64,000 nt of DNA from Cryptomeria japonica. Taxonomy: Eukaryota > Streptophyta > Pinopsida > Cupressales > Cupressaceae. The notes below the pieces were generated by a model. It was not told the origin of the DNA, made no database searches, and saw only the letters and a program-made list of their open reading frames with translations. Numbering within the stretch: position 1 is the first letter of the stretch; each line of letters begins with the position of its first letter. Made by a program: the position numbers and the translations under genes. Shown here piece by piece: positions 47,727 to 59,363 of the stretch. The stretch lies in the NCBI RefSeq assembly GCF_030272615.1, contig NC_081409.1, forward strand, positions 530,448,291 to 530,512,290, read 5' to 3'.

Positions 47727-48558
47727 TGTTGGCAATTAGCACTCATTTGATTGGTTTCAATATGTTATCATTGATGGCAACATGTTTCGGCTTTCATATC
47801 TTGGTTTGGTTGTTCACTAACAGACACTTCATCGGCACTGATAGGTATCTTTCTCAAGATACCGGCATAGGAGGCGAACATCATTTGGGAGATCCAATAA
47901 TCGGAAATTGATATTGATATTCATGTATATATGTAATTAAGCTGACAAGTATATTCATTTTGTAATTATCTATGTAAGCTGACATATGGCATGAAAGATT
48001 GTAAGGATATATAGGTCAATTGATTAGATAATTTTGTGATGTAGGAAGAAGGATATGATTGAAATTGTAATGCAAGGAATGTTGATTATGTAAGAGGTTA
48101 TTTCAGTAAGATTTAAGGTTTTCAGAACCAGAACAGACAGAGCTTGAACCGAAACTCAATTTGGCATAGCAGATGCATTATATGAGTTCATTTTTATGTT
48201 TTCCTATTCAAAGTGACTATATTCAGTGAGACTCTTTTGTGATGAGCAGTGTGCTCTAGGCTGTAAGTCTTCCTACAAGTGCAGGCCCCCATATTTTGTA
48301 ATATATTTTCATATGGCCAGTGGATTGATATCGTGGGTCACAAATCCCACCGCGGTCTTTTCTCTTTGAGGTTTTCCACATATAATTCTCTATGTTATGG
48401 TATTCATTTGTGTGATTGGCTTATTGGTTGCTTTACTTATTTCAATCTTATATGTATCGGTTTTTCGGATGGTGAATGCATTGTTTGATAAGGTTAAAAT
48501 TGTATATTAGGGTAGAACACTTATTCACCCCCCCTCTCAATGTTCTTGGATTTCAACA
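47727..48558 (+). repeat. E1 3' LTR
   Basis: 832 bp, from TGTTGGCAATTAGCACTC to TTGGATTTCAACA. It matches 3274-4136 and the D LTRs. Confidence 0.88.
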
Positions 48559-48649
48559 ACTGGTTACCAATATGCTTTGCATGGTTTATATGTTAAGCTA
48601 CAAGGTTGGGTTGTGCTTCATTGGATCTCCCTGCCTTGACTGCATCATC
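48559..48649 (+). repeat. second LTR of element A, right half
   Basis: It resumes the repeat broken at 3273: GGTTACCAATATGCTTTGC ... TTCATTGGATCTCCCTGCC ... TTGACTGCATCA. This matches 2010-2099. Confidence 0.78.
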
Positions 48650-49816
48650 ATCACACCTCTATTATTATCACCTATGATCTAATTCTTTAAATGATTTAAC
48701 ATTACATACCTAGGATCCTTAGGATTTTGTTGATTCTTAGACTCTTGAATTATTTCTTTCGCACTATCTCTTGGACCTTCTCCTTCATTTTTCAGGCTTT
48801 TTCAGAGCAATCTAAATTTGATTCTAGGTTTGCACTTGCTTTCCTTTATCTGCACTCACATCCTGATCATCTAAATCACATTTGAAGCATCTAGGTTGAT
48901 ACTCATTTCCTTCATCAACTTTTGCATTAGCACTCTCAACTATCTTTCACAATCTCTTGTTATAACACTGGTAAGCCTTTCTCTTAGTATAATAACCAAG
49001 AAAGATTTACTTCCAAATTTTTTTAAGTATCTAACTGTAGGAACATGACCAAGCCATAACTCATAAGGAGTCTTACCAGTATCACCTTTGATATGCACCT
49101 TGTTGAAAGTAAATACAACAATACTTAGCTTCTCTCTAATAGATATGCAGAACATTTCCTTCAATCATCATCATCCTAGCAACTTCCTAAATTTTTCTAT
49201 TCTTCCTCTCCACAACACTATTCTGTTGAGGCATCCGTGGAGTAGATAAGTGTCTCTTCACCCCATGCTCTTCACAAAAAAAATTGAACTCTCCAGAAGT
49301 GAACTCACCACCTCTGTCAAATCTTAGACACTTCAGCTTCAATCCAATCTCAGTCTCAACCATAGCTTTAAAAATATTGAACTTCTCCAATGCTTCATAC
49401 TTCTCCCTTAAGAAAGTAACCCACATCATCCTTGAATAATCATCAATCAACAACATGAAATACCTGTCACCCTATAAGCTTCTCACTCTAGAAGGACCAC
49501 ACAAATTAGTATGCACAAGATTAAATATTCCATTAGAATTATATTATTTTCTTTTGAAAGAAACTCTTGTCTTCTTCCCTAATTAATATTCCTTACATAC
49601 CAGATTAGAAGGTTTTACCAACTTAGGCAAATCTCTCACTGCTTGGGTAGAACCTATATTAACCATGCAATCAAAATTTACCTGACACATCCTTCTATGC
49701 CATAACCAAATTTCATCAACCTGAGAAATCAAACAGCTTTTACCACTAGTATTCAAGTGAAAGATATTATGTTTTGTCTTTGTACTTGATGCAATCTCAA
49801 TTCTAGAGCTACTCAA
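48650..49816 (-). pseudogene. copia GAG-pre-integrase and integrase
   Basis: Minus-strand Ty1/copia pol. The pre-integrase zinc region reads IWLWHRRMCQVNFDCM (49583-49816). The integrase core shows LLIDDYSRMMWVTFL, CLRFDRGGEF and PRMPQQNSVVERKNR, giving the D, D, E residues, though neighbouring residues differ from the usual SDNGGEF and QQNGVVERKNR. Downstream are KTPYELWLG and, near 48740, the EGPRDSAKEI linker that in copia elements leads to RT. RT itself is missing: the frame stops at element A. Stops in all parts show it is dead. Confidence 0.85.
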
Positions 49817-49867
49817 GACCTTACACTTGTCATTCTTGAACTGAAAATCATACCCCTTGTCAACAAT

Positions 49868-50182
49868 CTATCCAACACTCAAAATATTATTCTTTAGACC
49901 TTCAACATACAAGACATCATTAGTGTTATGCTTACCATCAAGAGAAATAGAACCTCTAACATGGATTATACTAGCTTTTTCATCTCCAAATCTTACTACA
50001 CCACCATTATAATTTTCCATACTCACAAACTTACTCTTATCACCTTTCATGTGATGAGAGAAACCACCATCAATAACCCATTCATCTTTCTCTTCACCTT
50101 TAGCAACCAAAGCTTTCTCCTCAATAATGCAGCTAGTAGAATCAATAGTCACCAGATCATCTTCCTTGATAGAAATAAACAC
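49868..50182 (-). pseudogene. copia aspartic protease, active site altered
   Basis: Retropepsin region with DEWVIDGGFSHHMKG where copia elements normally have WVIDSGCSHHM; the catalytic triad Asp-Ser-Gly reads Asp-Gly-Gly. The following VRFGDEKASIIHVRG and DVLYVEGLKNNILSVG blocks are typical. The frame itself is open for 104 codons. Confidence 0.85.
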
Positions 50183-51180
50183 CTACTCATCTCCTAAATT
50201 TCCCTTATTAGATTCATCATCAATCACACCTTCATCAATAGAAAAATAACACTTCTTCGGATATTTAGACTTATATGGCTTTAATGGCTTCTTAGAAACT
50301 CTTTTCGAATACCTTGAGGAAAATTGCCCTATCTTATTGCATGAAAAACATTTAAGAGGTAATTTCCCTTCATACTTACCAGAACCTTTAGGAAATTTCT
50401 TGGTAATCAGTGCTTCAAGCTCTTCAAGATCTCTCATATCCTACTCATATCTAGACACCCTTGAAGAAATTTCTCCTGGATCATATTTTTGCTTCCCAAA
50501 AATAGTAGCTTTGAATGTAGATTCAGACTTAGGAAGAGATTTACCAAATTTGCTCAACTCAAAGGCAACAAGCTTTCCAATCAACATGTCTCTAGTCACA
50601 TTTGTCATTGTCCAGATCTCCTAAATAGCAGCAGCCTTGTGCTTGTAAGCAAGAGACAAGGATCTTAGTACTTTAGCTACAATCTCAAATTCTTCCAACA
50701 CTCCACCAACATATTTTATGCTCAACACAAGCTCATTCACTTTCTGCATAAAGGAGGTAGTGTTCTCATCTTCGCCCATCTTTAGCATCTCATACTTTCC
50801 CTTCAAGCTCTATAAATTAGCAACTTTCACATGGTTGTCACCTTCAATAAATTCTCTAGCTTCTTCCAGATCTCATGAGCAATCTAAAAATCCATCACAT
50901 TAGTCATCTCAGAATTAGACAAGGCACTTAACAATACTTCCTTAGCTCTAATATCGAATTCATCTTCCTTTATCTCATATGAAGTTGTAGGACCATTTAG
51001 AGGAGTATTATACACATTCTTAGTAATATTCCAATAATCTTCACTAATGCATCTCAAATGACATTCCATCTAGTTCTTCCAGAGAGTGTAATTTGTTCCA
51101 TCAAATCTCAGAATATCCCTCTTAAAAGGAAAGGTTGCCATCTTGAATCTCCTCAAGTGGTCAAGCTTCTTCTAGATGAT
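50183..51180 (-). pseudogene. copia gag
   Basis: UBN2-type capsid in broken pieces: MECHLRCISEDYWNIT (51069), LLSALSNSEMTNVM, then KGKYEMLKMGEDENTTSFMQK and ELVLSIKYVGGVL, and a C-terminal knuckle CFSCNKIGQFSSRY near 50330 with His and last Cys substituted. Reading starts near 51180 beside the LTR. Several stops separate the pieces. Confidence 0.8.
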
Positions 51181-51186
51181 CTATCT

Positions 51187-51200
51187 CTAATACCAATTCT
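51187..51200 (-). other. copia primer-binding site
   Basis: The minus strand reads AAGAATTGGTATTAG next to the LTR, an initiator-Met-type site with changes. Confidence 0.65.
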
Positions 51201-52689
51201 TGGCAACAAGGCAGCAAACTGAGAGGGGGGGTGAATTAGTTTGCAAACAAACTCTTCACAACTCAACTTAAATTTAGATATGATAATTAGAAATGGAAGA
51301 AAAAATCAACACCACATCAATAACATACATAACACCAAGATTTTTGATGTGGAAAACTTGGTTAAGGGAAAAACTACAATGGGAACCTACCCACAATGAG
51401 ATAATACCTTGTTAGGAGTAAATGAAATATTACAATGGGGAACGCACATGCATTCAGTCCCACTACCTAGAGCTCACTACTCAAATCACAAAACAAGAAG
51501 GGCTACAACCCTAAGGAAGAATCACTGTCTTACAAAAAAATTCAGATTACATCCAAATGATCATGAACTGATGAAATAACATCTCCTCATGCTTGGTTAT
51601 AGATCCAGTTAAGCACAAAACATGCAATCTTCTCTTTCACACTTCTTCACACTTCTTCGCACCACTTCCTAGCTTCTGAAAGATCAAAGCATTATTTGCA
51701 CAGGTAGATACATCTCTCACATTATTATTATATATATTTATATAAATCATCAACCTATATTTCAAGGTTGGATCAACACTCAATACAAATTACAAAGCAT
51801 ATAACCTCACACTCTACAACAACACATGCAGACCAAAACAATGTTGGCTAAGACATAGTCAAGACATAAACCAACATCGAAAACAAGAAACACCTCCCAG
51901 AATTATGCCTCTAACAACCGCAACACATTGCAATCATCGTGAATGTTGTATAACATGAAGAACACCATCAGATCAAGAAAATGATCAATAACATGCACAA
52001 TAATCAATGTGGACAATAAACATGGATAGAACATGATCTAGAAACATCCACAAGAATCATGAATTACCATAGCAACAAGTGCAACATCACCACTTACTAG
52101 AATCTTCATCAACATTATATCGAAACTCAAGAACACACATAAAACCAACTGATAAACTGAAAGAATCACTTGTGGACCTCCAAATAATGAACCATTTGAA
52201 TTTAGGACACATATGAACGTCCCAAACACTTTACCAAATCCATAAACCAAAATATTATAATTCTAGAGCAATGTGGAGCAGAAACCAAAACACTGAACAT
52301 CACAAACAACTAAATAATGAACCATAATACCGGACCTCATAACTTGATCAAATCATCATGCAGATCATTGAAACTTTAGATGAATAAACTAGAGATAATT
52401 ATCTCAAAACCCATTAAACCATAATAGCTCGTTTGCAATATACTAACCAACCCAACTCATTTAATTTGACTACAGCACTAGAATACATACAAGAATATGT
52501 TTTTGATTAAGGAAAATTAGGTTTTAAGGGACCCAAAACCCGCTTACATATCGAAAAGTAAAGGAATAGAGAAACTAGAGAATACAGAACAAAGAGTTTA
52601 GGCTACAAAAGAACAACACAAAAGACAGTAGCCAAAGTAAAGAAAAATAAAAGGCCAGCAAGAGACTGGTGTTGGCATCAATGACAACA
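51201..52689 (-). repeat. copia 5' LTR
   Basis: In plus reading it runs TGGCAACAAGGCAGC to TGGCATCAATGACAACA, about 1.49 kb. The minus-strand start is TGTTGTCATTGATGCC. A truncated relative lies at 60883-61652. The partner 3' LTR is not in the window. Confidence 0.7.
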
Positions 52690-53290
52690 CATCATTTTAG
52701 CAAACTCCTCAGCAATATCCAACAATCTTGCTACCTCAGCTCCTGTTTTGTTAAGTTCTCATGTTCCTACATCTTCCTCAATTTTTTCTTCCTACTTCTA
52801 CGGGGCTTGTTGATGAGCCTCCCCCTAAAATGGTGTAGGTTTCCATCACTCCTTCTTTGGAGATGCCCTCATCACTTCTTTGTCAGACATACCTCCATTG
52901 TCCCGACCCATCGATATGTTGCATATGCAGGTGGTGTTTAGCACAGATTTGTTTTCTCTCCCTATTTTGCAACCATTCCAGTATCAGAGATTTTGTGGAG
53001 TCCTCCAGCCTACTATGATTGATAGGAGACTTGTTTCTCCTATCCAAACCAAATGCAAGATTGTGCATGGGCCCCCGTTCTATAGTTTTTATGGCATAAA
53101 TTCACACAGGTATGTTCCTCACCCTCTTCTATGCTTGTTTCAGTTCCTTCTAGTTTGCTTTTTAATGTGTGTGTGATTGAGAAGGGCCCCACCTTCTGTT
53201 GATTCTATCACTGCCCCTCTTCCAGAGGCTGACAGTCTTGTCCTTGTTTCATCTTCTCTGAGTGAGTCACCTGCTTCTTCTATAAAAGCT
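52690..53290. other. unassigned sequence between two retroelement remnants
   Basis: T/C-rich on the plus strand, with overlapping open frames of 90-98 codons (52669-52941, 52880-53176). They overlap the LTR edge or lack any recognisable motif, so I do not call a gene. It could be a host remnant. Confidence 0.4.
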
Positions 53291-53900
53291 TGCATGTGCA
53301 CCTTTTCGTAAAAGAAAGAACAGTTTGTAAACTTACCAAAAAGCTTTCGATCCCTTAGTCATTGTAAAACTATCCTTAAGTTCTTCTTGTGTTCCTCTTC
53401 ATTCTTGGAATAGATCAATATGTCATCAATGAATATAAGCAAAAAATCATCCAGGTAATCTCTAAAAATGTTGTTCATAAGGTTCATGAATGTTGTTGGG
53501 GGCATTGGTTATACCAGAAGGTACTATCGTGAACTCATAGTGTCCATACCGAGTTCAAAATGTTGTCTTAGGTATATCCCAATCCTTAATCATCAGTTCA
53601 TGGTAACTTGATCAAAGAGCGATCTTAGAGAATATTATATAGCCCTTCATTTGATCAAAAAGTTCATCTATCCTTGGAAAAGGATATATTTTCTTAATGG
53701 CTGCCTTGTTTAACATCTTGTAGTCAATACATAACCTCAAGGTATGATCCTTCTTCTTCACAAAGATTATTAGTGCACCCCACGGAGATACACTAGGTCT
53801 TATGAAACATTTTCTAAGAAACTCCTACAATTTAGCCTTAAGCTCATACAATTATGTGGTAATCATTATGTAAGGAGACTTGGATTATGGCTTGGTTCCA
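53291..53900 (-). pseudogene. chromovirus-like gypsy reverse transcriptase fragment
   Basis: The minus strand encodes RT blocks across several frames: [75 protein letters not shown] and [20 protein letters not shown]. The catalytic FIDD is intact, but stops and frameshifts are frequent. Sequence is lost after the thumb at about 53300; RNase H and integrase are absent. Confidence 0.85.
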
Positions 53901-53910
53901 GGTAAGAGTT

Positions 53911-54249
53911 CTATAGAGAAGTCAAATTCCCTTTTGGAGGTAACTCAGTAAGATCTTCTGGAAAAACATCCAAGAACTCTCTAAGAACTGGATAATCCTT
54001 AGGGCTCTTCTTGGCATTATCCAAGTCACTTACCATGATAGCAACAATGGTGCATCCCTTCCTTTGAGCATTCTTGAGTTGCATAGCTGAGATGTGTCTC
54101 AATTCAAGAGGCTTTTGAGACCCATGAATTTCAACTGGATTTCCAACATCATCTAAGCAACTAACAACTTTATCCTCACAGTTTACTATAGCTTTATGTT
54201 CAGTTAGCCAATTGATACCTAATATCACATCATATGATCCCAATGACAC
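53911..54249 (-). pseudogene. gypsy protease end and RT linker
   Basis: SYDVILGINWLTEHKAIVNC is the end of the protease domain typical of chromoviruses (VILGMDWL). The linker follows with EFLDVFPEDLTELPP, the usual entry into RT. The frame is open for 112 codons. The active-site half of the protease lies in broken frames to the right. Confidence 0.85.
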
Positions 54250-54499
54250 TACATAAAGGTTAACTTGAGTTTAGGAATTTGGAAGCTCTAAATCACTACA
54301 AAATAGACATGAATATACCCTCTTCTCTACTTGATTTCTATATTGAACCATCCATGCATGTGATATATAACCAAGTCTAATAGATATTCTAGAAACTACT
54401 TTAGGATCAATAAAGCATTCAATAGCCCTTGTATCTATCAAATAGAAACTAATTGACTAAAAAAATTACCTGTTATCTAGATAGGTGAAGCCTGAAAGT

Positions 54500-55565
54500 T
54501 AGCCTCGCGGTTGTCTATCATTGCATGAATATAATGTTGAGATGCTCCTTACTAATTTCCTCCTCTCTGAGCTATGGAATAGTGTGGAAAATTTGAAGCA
54601 TAATTATTTCCCCCACAATTGTAGCATCCATCTCTAGGTCTTGGATGTCCACCCAATCTATTCCTATCAAATTTCTACCTGGTATTGGAATTAGTGAAGT
54701 TGGTGTTACTATTCACTTTGTTGTTTCCACCATGGTTCACTCCTTTCTCCTGAGTATTAGTTCCTCTTTTCAAATTCCTTATCTGTTGACTATTGTTTCC
54801 CTTCTGATGATCATTGTTTTAAAAATTCCTATTCCCAAAACCTAGTTTGGTATTCACATTCTTTCAAAAATTTGCCAACTGCTACAACTTATGTTCCTAT
54901 TTAGTTGCTTTCTCAAAGACTTCATCCATAGTAAATGGATTATGAACATCCACTTCTACTCCAACATGACTCCTCAAACCTAAGATGAACTTCTGAATGT
55001 GGAATCATTCATCCATCTGGTACTATGGAACATACTTTAGGAGATTGGTGAACTTCTCCTAGTATTGAGTAACTGCCATACCACCCTGTGTCAGATTCTG
55101 GAACTCTGTCATCTTCCTATCAAAGAATAAATGAGGAAGCCACCTCTTACTAAATGATTGAAGAAATAGTTCCCAAGTATTATCACCAGGTTGTAACTTC
55201 TTAGATTTCTCATTGTCCCACCATGTCGCAACTTCTCTAGTAAGCTGATAAGTAGCCCATACTGCTTTAGTTTCATTCAGCATGTTGCGAAGTTCAAAAT
55301 ACTTCTCCATCTCAATTACCCAAGCTTCAACATCATCACTAATGGTCTTACCATTGAACTTAGGCGGGGCTATCCTTTTCAAGTCTTTGTCTAGCTCCCC
55401 TTCAATCCTAGCTCGATGATCAAGTTGTTCATTTTGAACCTCACCAACCCTTCAAACTTCCTATTCAATTCCATCCATCCTAGCATTCTGCTGATTCAAA
55501 AAATCGAGAATCTAATCAAGTCTTTCATTCATGTTTCTTGATCTATCTCTAGTAGTTCTATAACC
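54500..55565 (-). pseudogene. gypsy gag
   Basis: Retrotransposon gag core in the frame 55382-55059: PPKFNGKTISDDVEAWVIEM, WATYQLTREVATWWDNEK, FLQSFSKRWLP and EFQNLTQGGMAVTQY. A knuckle-like CYNCGGNNYASNF near 54610 has lost its His and last Cys. The 5' part toward 55565 is decayed. It belongs with the protease and RT pieces to its left. Confidence 0.83.
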
Positions 55566-55644
55566 CATTGCAATTCAACAATTCCTACATCACAAAATGT
55601 TTCTTTAGCATAATGGTCATAGGCCTTAGTGTTATAAACCTAGA

Positions 55645-55659
55645 GCTTAGATACCAAAA
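55645..55659 (-). other. gypsy primer-binding site
   Basis: The minus strand reads TTTGGTATCTAAGCT, a decayed initiator-Met-type site between the gag leader and the LTR. Confidence 0.6.
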
Positions 55660-57100
55660 TGTAAAGACGTAAACGTTCTAACTTTTATAATAAACTAAGA
55701 ACTCTTTATTCTTAAATAAATTCCTAATTCTCTCAATAAATTCATTTACTTTTCTCAATTCAATCCATATTCACATAACATTATTCAAATAATATTATTA
55801 CGTATGCAAGTTTAATAATAGATAAACAAGTCTAAATCCAATAAATAGATATTACATAAATTTTTTTTTATAAAGTGTAATCCTTTGTAGCATTACATCA
55901 TACAATTTCTCTATGTAGTATACTTTACAAGACCTAGGCATTCTAGTTGCCTTAAGCTAAAGTTTTCAATTACAAAATAATACACTATAAAGAGATGAGA
56001 AGAATCCATAGATCTTCAATCCATAAGCTATCTTTAGTTCAATCCTTCGAATGAAGATGAAAACAAGATTCTAGTGCTTTTTCCACCCAACCTTGAAGCA
56101 TACACTTCCCTAGAACTCTTAATCAATTTTGAATACCTGACCCTGCACAAATTTCTTAGGAAGAGGAATTAGATATACAAGATGGAATCTGGTGCATGCC
56201 TAGAATGATACATACATTTTCTATTATTCTAACTCAATTAAGAAATAAGAAAGATCATAAGAAGGATATGGTAGAGAGGAATAAATAAACCCATCTATTC
56301 CAATGGTCAATAAGTTACTCGGTCGAGTATAATGCCATGCATACTAATATAGATAGTTTGGAAAAGAAAGCTATACTCTCTAAATCCCATATTCGACACC
56401 TGTCCAAGAATGTAAACTTTCCCCAAAACACATAACAAGCACATTCAACCGTCTATCATGCCTATTTCCTTTCAATTTACATCTTTAAATATATATGATA
56501 TGAACTTTCACTCACAAGCATTCTTAGTTCAAATACAGTCAAATCATAGATTCAGTTTGCAAGTAACAATCAATCTTCCCAGTTTTAAAGTAAATTAAAT
56601 AAGTTCAAATAAAAGAAGGTGTAACTCATGCATGCACATATTGCATAAAAAATTACAGAAAATAATAAGTACACAATCTTGTAGATTTATTGCTCTCAAG
56701 TTTCAAGTATACTTTCATAATATTTACAAATCTACTAACAAGTTTTCTATTTACCAGTCTATGAAAATACAATTTTTGAATGTAAACAAATAATAACAAC
56801 CATAAACTTGCATTCCAAACAATAATGAAAATACAGAAAACTATAACTCAGTTTCAGCTTCATGATTGTTCTAGTTTGCTACAGATCAACTATAAATTTT
56901 CTACAAGAGTAATTTAAATTCCGCTACAACAATTCATTTAGTTTTGCTACAAGAATTCATTTAGTTCTACTACAGGAATTCATTTAGCTGCACGATTTCA
57001 ATTTACTACAAGAATTGCTTCTAATAACATCTAGATAATCCAAAATTTCCAAGAATGTTTCAGAATTTTGGATTTAAAAAGCATTTCCATATTTCCAGTT
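55660..57100 (-). repeat. probable 5' LTR of the gypsy remnant
   Basis: The left edge, in plus reading TGTAAAGACGTAAACG, abuts the primer site. The sequence is AT-rich and non-coding, with three imperfect copies of CTACAAGAATTCATTTAG (about 56923-56990). The outer boundary could not be fixed and is set arbitrarily near 57100. Confidence 0.45.
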
Positions 57101-57260
57101 CAGATTTATTAAATCATATGTTTTCTATCTTTCTATTTTTATTTTTTTTAGAAAATTGGTTGAAAGAATATCTCAAATTTTGTGTGTTTTCATTAAGTTT
57201 ATTGTCTTTCAGTTGAGATCTAAACATGTATATAATTAGTATATATGTAAAAATAATTCT

Positions 57261-57315
57261 CATGTATGTATATATATACACACACACACACACATATATA
57301 TGTATATATATATAC
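57261..57315. repeat. TA/CA simple repeat
   Basis: Alternating TATATA and ACACAC runs; any open frame through it is low-complexity artefact. Confidence 0.85.
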
Positions 57316-58101
57316 ATTGTTGATGTATCTTCGGCATTTGCTTAGAAATACGAGAATGCTAGTAAATTAATTCTCAACAAATAGTAAATAAATGATAGTC
57401 TTCTATCATATAACAATGTTTAGTCAATCTATTCATAAGAGATTAACAGATAACTTATATTTTAAAATTTAAAAGAATATCACAACATTTTGGAGCCTAC
57501 CTATGAGCTTTGAGTATGTTCTATAGAAGGTAGGCATTGTGTCCAACTATTCTCCTGACCTGGCTGGTGAAGAATATGACTGATATCTTTTATTTTCCTC
57601 TCCTCTATTTTCCTCCCTGTTACTTCAGGGGTTTTGTATTCTTTTTCTCCCTGTTGTGTGTCTACTAAGAAATGACTATTCAAGCCTTATGCTAGCTAGG
57701 CATCTCTTTTTCCCTGATTTCGTAGCTTAACTCCTTCTTTCCTTTATGTTTGACTTCCACTCAAACAGTTCCAATGGCCTATGAGAGGCACGTATTTCCC
57801 TCTCAATCATGGCTTATTTAATGTGAAAGTTGAGGTGGTCGAATTAACCACCAAATAAGTGTGAGTTTGATTGCAAACATAGTCCCATTTAATTCGAACT
57901 AATGCAGTATAAGAATTGGTTTGAATAGCATGGTCGATGTTAATATCAACCCATTTAATCAATGCCAAATATGATATCATCAATGTATAATATGATAATA
58001 TCAATGCATGTAATGTATTTCATGCAATTGATATTTGATTATTATTTCATGGAGTATAATACATACAATTTGATGATTGATCAATATTATAAATTCACTT
58101 A
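57316..58101. other. unassigned sequence
   Basis: AT-rich to moderately T/C-rich sequence. No gene, terminal repeat or RT-type motif was recognised. Confidence 0.5.
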
Positions 58102-58132
<31 letters not shown>

Positions 58133-58175
58133 ACTTGTCACTTGATTATAAATACCATTCAAATAAAATATGTTC

Positions 58176-58234
<59 letters not shown>
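58102..58234. repeat. facing AC and TG microsatellites
   Basis: (AC)13 at 58102-58127 is followed after 53 bases by (TG)27 at 58181-58234. The two runs are reverse complements of each other and could pair. Confidence 0.9.
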
Positions 58235-58237
<3 letters not shown>

Positions 58238-59108
58238 CAGTGCAAGAAGATGAGTCCACTTTTTGGCCAAAAAGTGGAAGTGTTTTCCCTGATTTTCAAG
58301 TTTTGTCTCATTTGAGCTTAAATTTTGAAATACTTGGAGATTGAATCTTGGAAAAAGTAAGTAATATAAAAGATATCCCTCTGAGTCTACTTTCCAAATA
58401 TGTAATTTATTTTAATACCCACATAATAAAAAATAACTTTTTGAATGGATTTCTAAAAACTATGTTTTAAAAATGCCTATTTCAAGACCATACCATGCAT
58501 GTGTACGACCCACACTTTTTGACACAATTAAAATTATTTTCTCAAACCGTTTTGGGAAATGGTTTGTAACACAATGAAGATTGATGAGCATTTTTTTTTG
58601 TATTTTTTTTCAAAATATATATTTTTTAATTAATTTTTTAATGACCGTAATTATCTTTTTAAAAATTTGACGTGTACGACCCACATAATTTGACGTAAAC
58701 TTAACATTTTTTGATTTTTTTTTTAAATAGAAAAGAATTTTGTTTATATTGATGACATAATTTTTTTTTCAAAATTCATTAAAATAAAAAAGTTATTAAA
58801 TTAACAAAATTAGTTAATATTTCAAGTTTATGAACCTGATTTAGTATAAATTAAATAAAAAATAGTTAAAATAATCAATTTTTAAATAAATTTACATATT
58901 TAGAATCTAGACAGTATAATTTGAAATGGGTTTTAATTTCGTATAAAAATTCTCTAATTAGAGGCACGTAAACTATTTCAGAAGTTCATATTTGTGCTTT
59001 CATTCATGGAGATTTGAATTTGTAGGTCCATGTCTCAGGTGTGGCCATCCCAAGCCTATCCCAGATCTAACCCTGAGGCAAGTGGTGGGTTGTGAAATCA
59101 AATTCCAC
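58235..59108. other. AT-rich sequence with one direct repeat
   Basis: No gene was seen. GTGTACGACCCACA occurs at 58501 and again at 58673, each followed by a TTTGAC word. The remainder is runs of T and A. Confidence 0.55.
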
Positions 59109-59363
59109 AAAACGGGGGCCCGTTCCTAAAATTACCATTACTGTCCAAAAATGACAAAATGCACCCGAAAAAAATGGGTATAATCGGATTTAAAAATGGG
59201 GGCCCATTTTTTAAAAAATGGGACCCCATTTCCTTTTCAAACGGGCCCCTGTTTGAGAACAAAATGGGGGCTCGTTTAGTTTCGCCTAGAGCCCCTGTTA
59301 CTTTTTGCCTCGGGAGCCCGAAGTAAATACGAGTCCCTATTTTTTGAAAACGGGCCTCCATTT
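59109..59363. repeat. cluster of GGGCCC-centred palindromes
   Basis: Seven variants of AAAA(C/T)GGGGGCCC(G/A)TTT occur in 255 bases, at 59109, 59193, 59213, 59238, 59261, 59311 and 59347. They stand in otherwise AT-rich DNA. No known element was recognised. Confidence 0.75.

Larger units (their letters stand above)
3274..48558 (+). mobile_element. E1: pol-less LTR retrotransposon hosting the nest
   Basis: E1 has a 5' LTR at 3274-4136, an iMet primer site, a gag-like gene, ORF2, a polypurine tract and a 3' LTR at 47727-48558. Removing insertions B, C and D leaves about 6.66 kb. That agrees with the sister copy D, which is about 6.8 kb after removing E and F. No protease, RT, RNase H or integrase motif appears in E1's own sequence, so it is non-autonomous. 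Insertion order is clear: E1 entered element A, and B, C and D each entered E1 at separate points. Confidence 0.85.

Noticed and set aside
52669-53176. Possible host exon between two retroelements
   Set aside because: The open frames overlap the LTR edge, overlap one another and show no recognisable domain or convincing splice structure.
57114-57317. Tyr/Ile-rich 67-codon frame
   Set aside because: Product of the TA/CA simple repeat.
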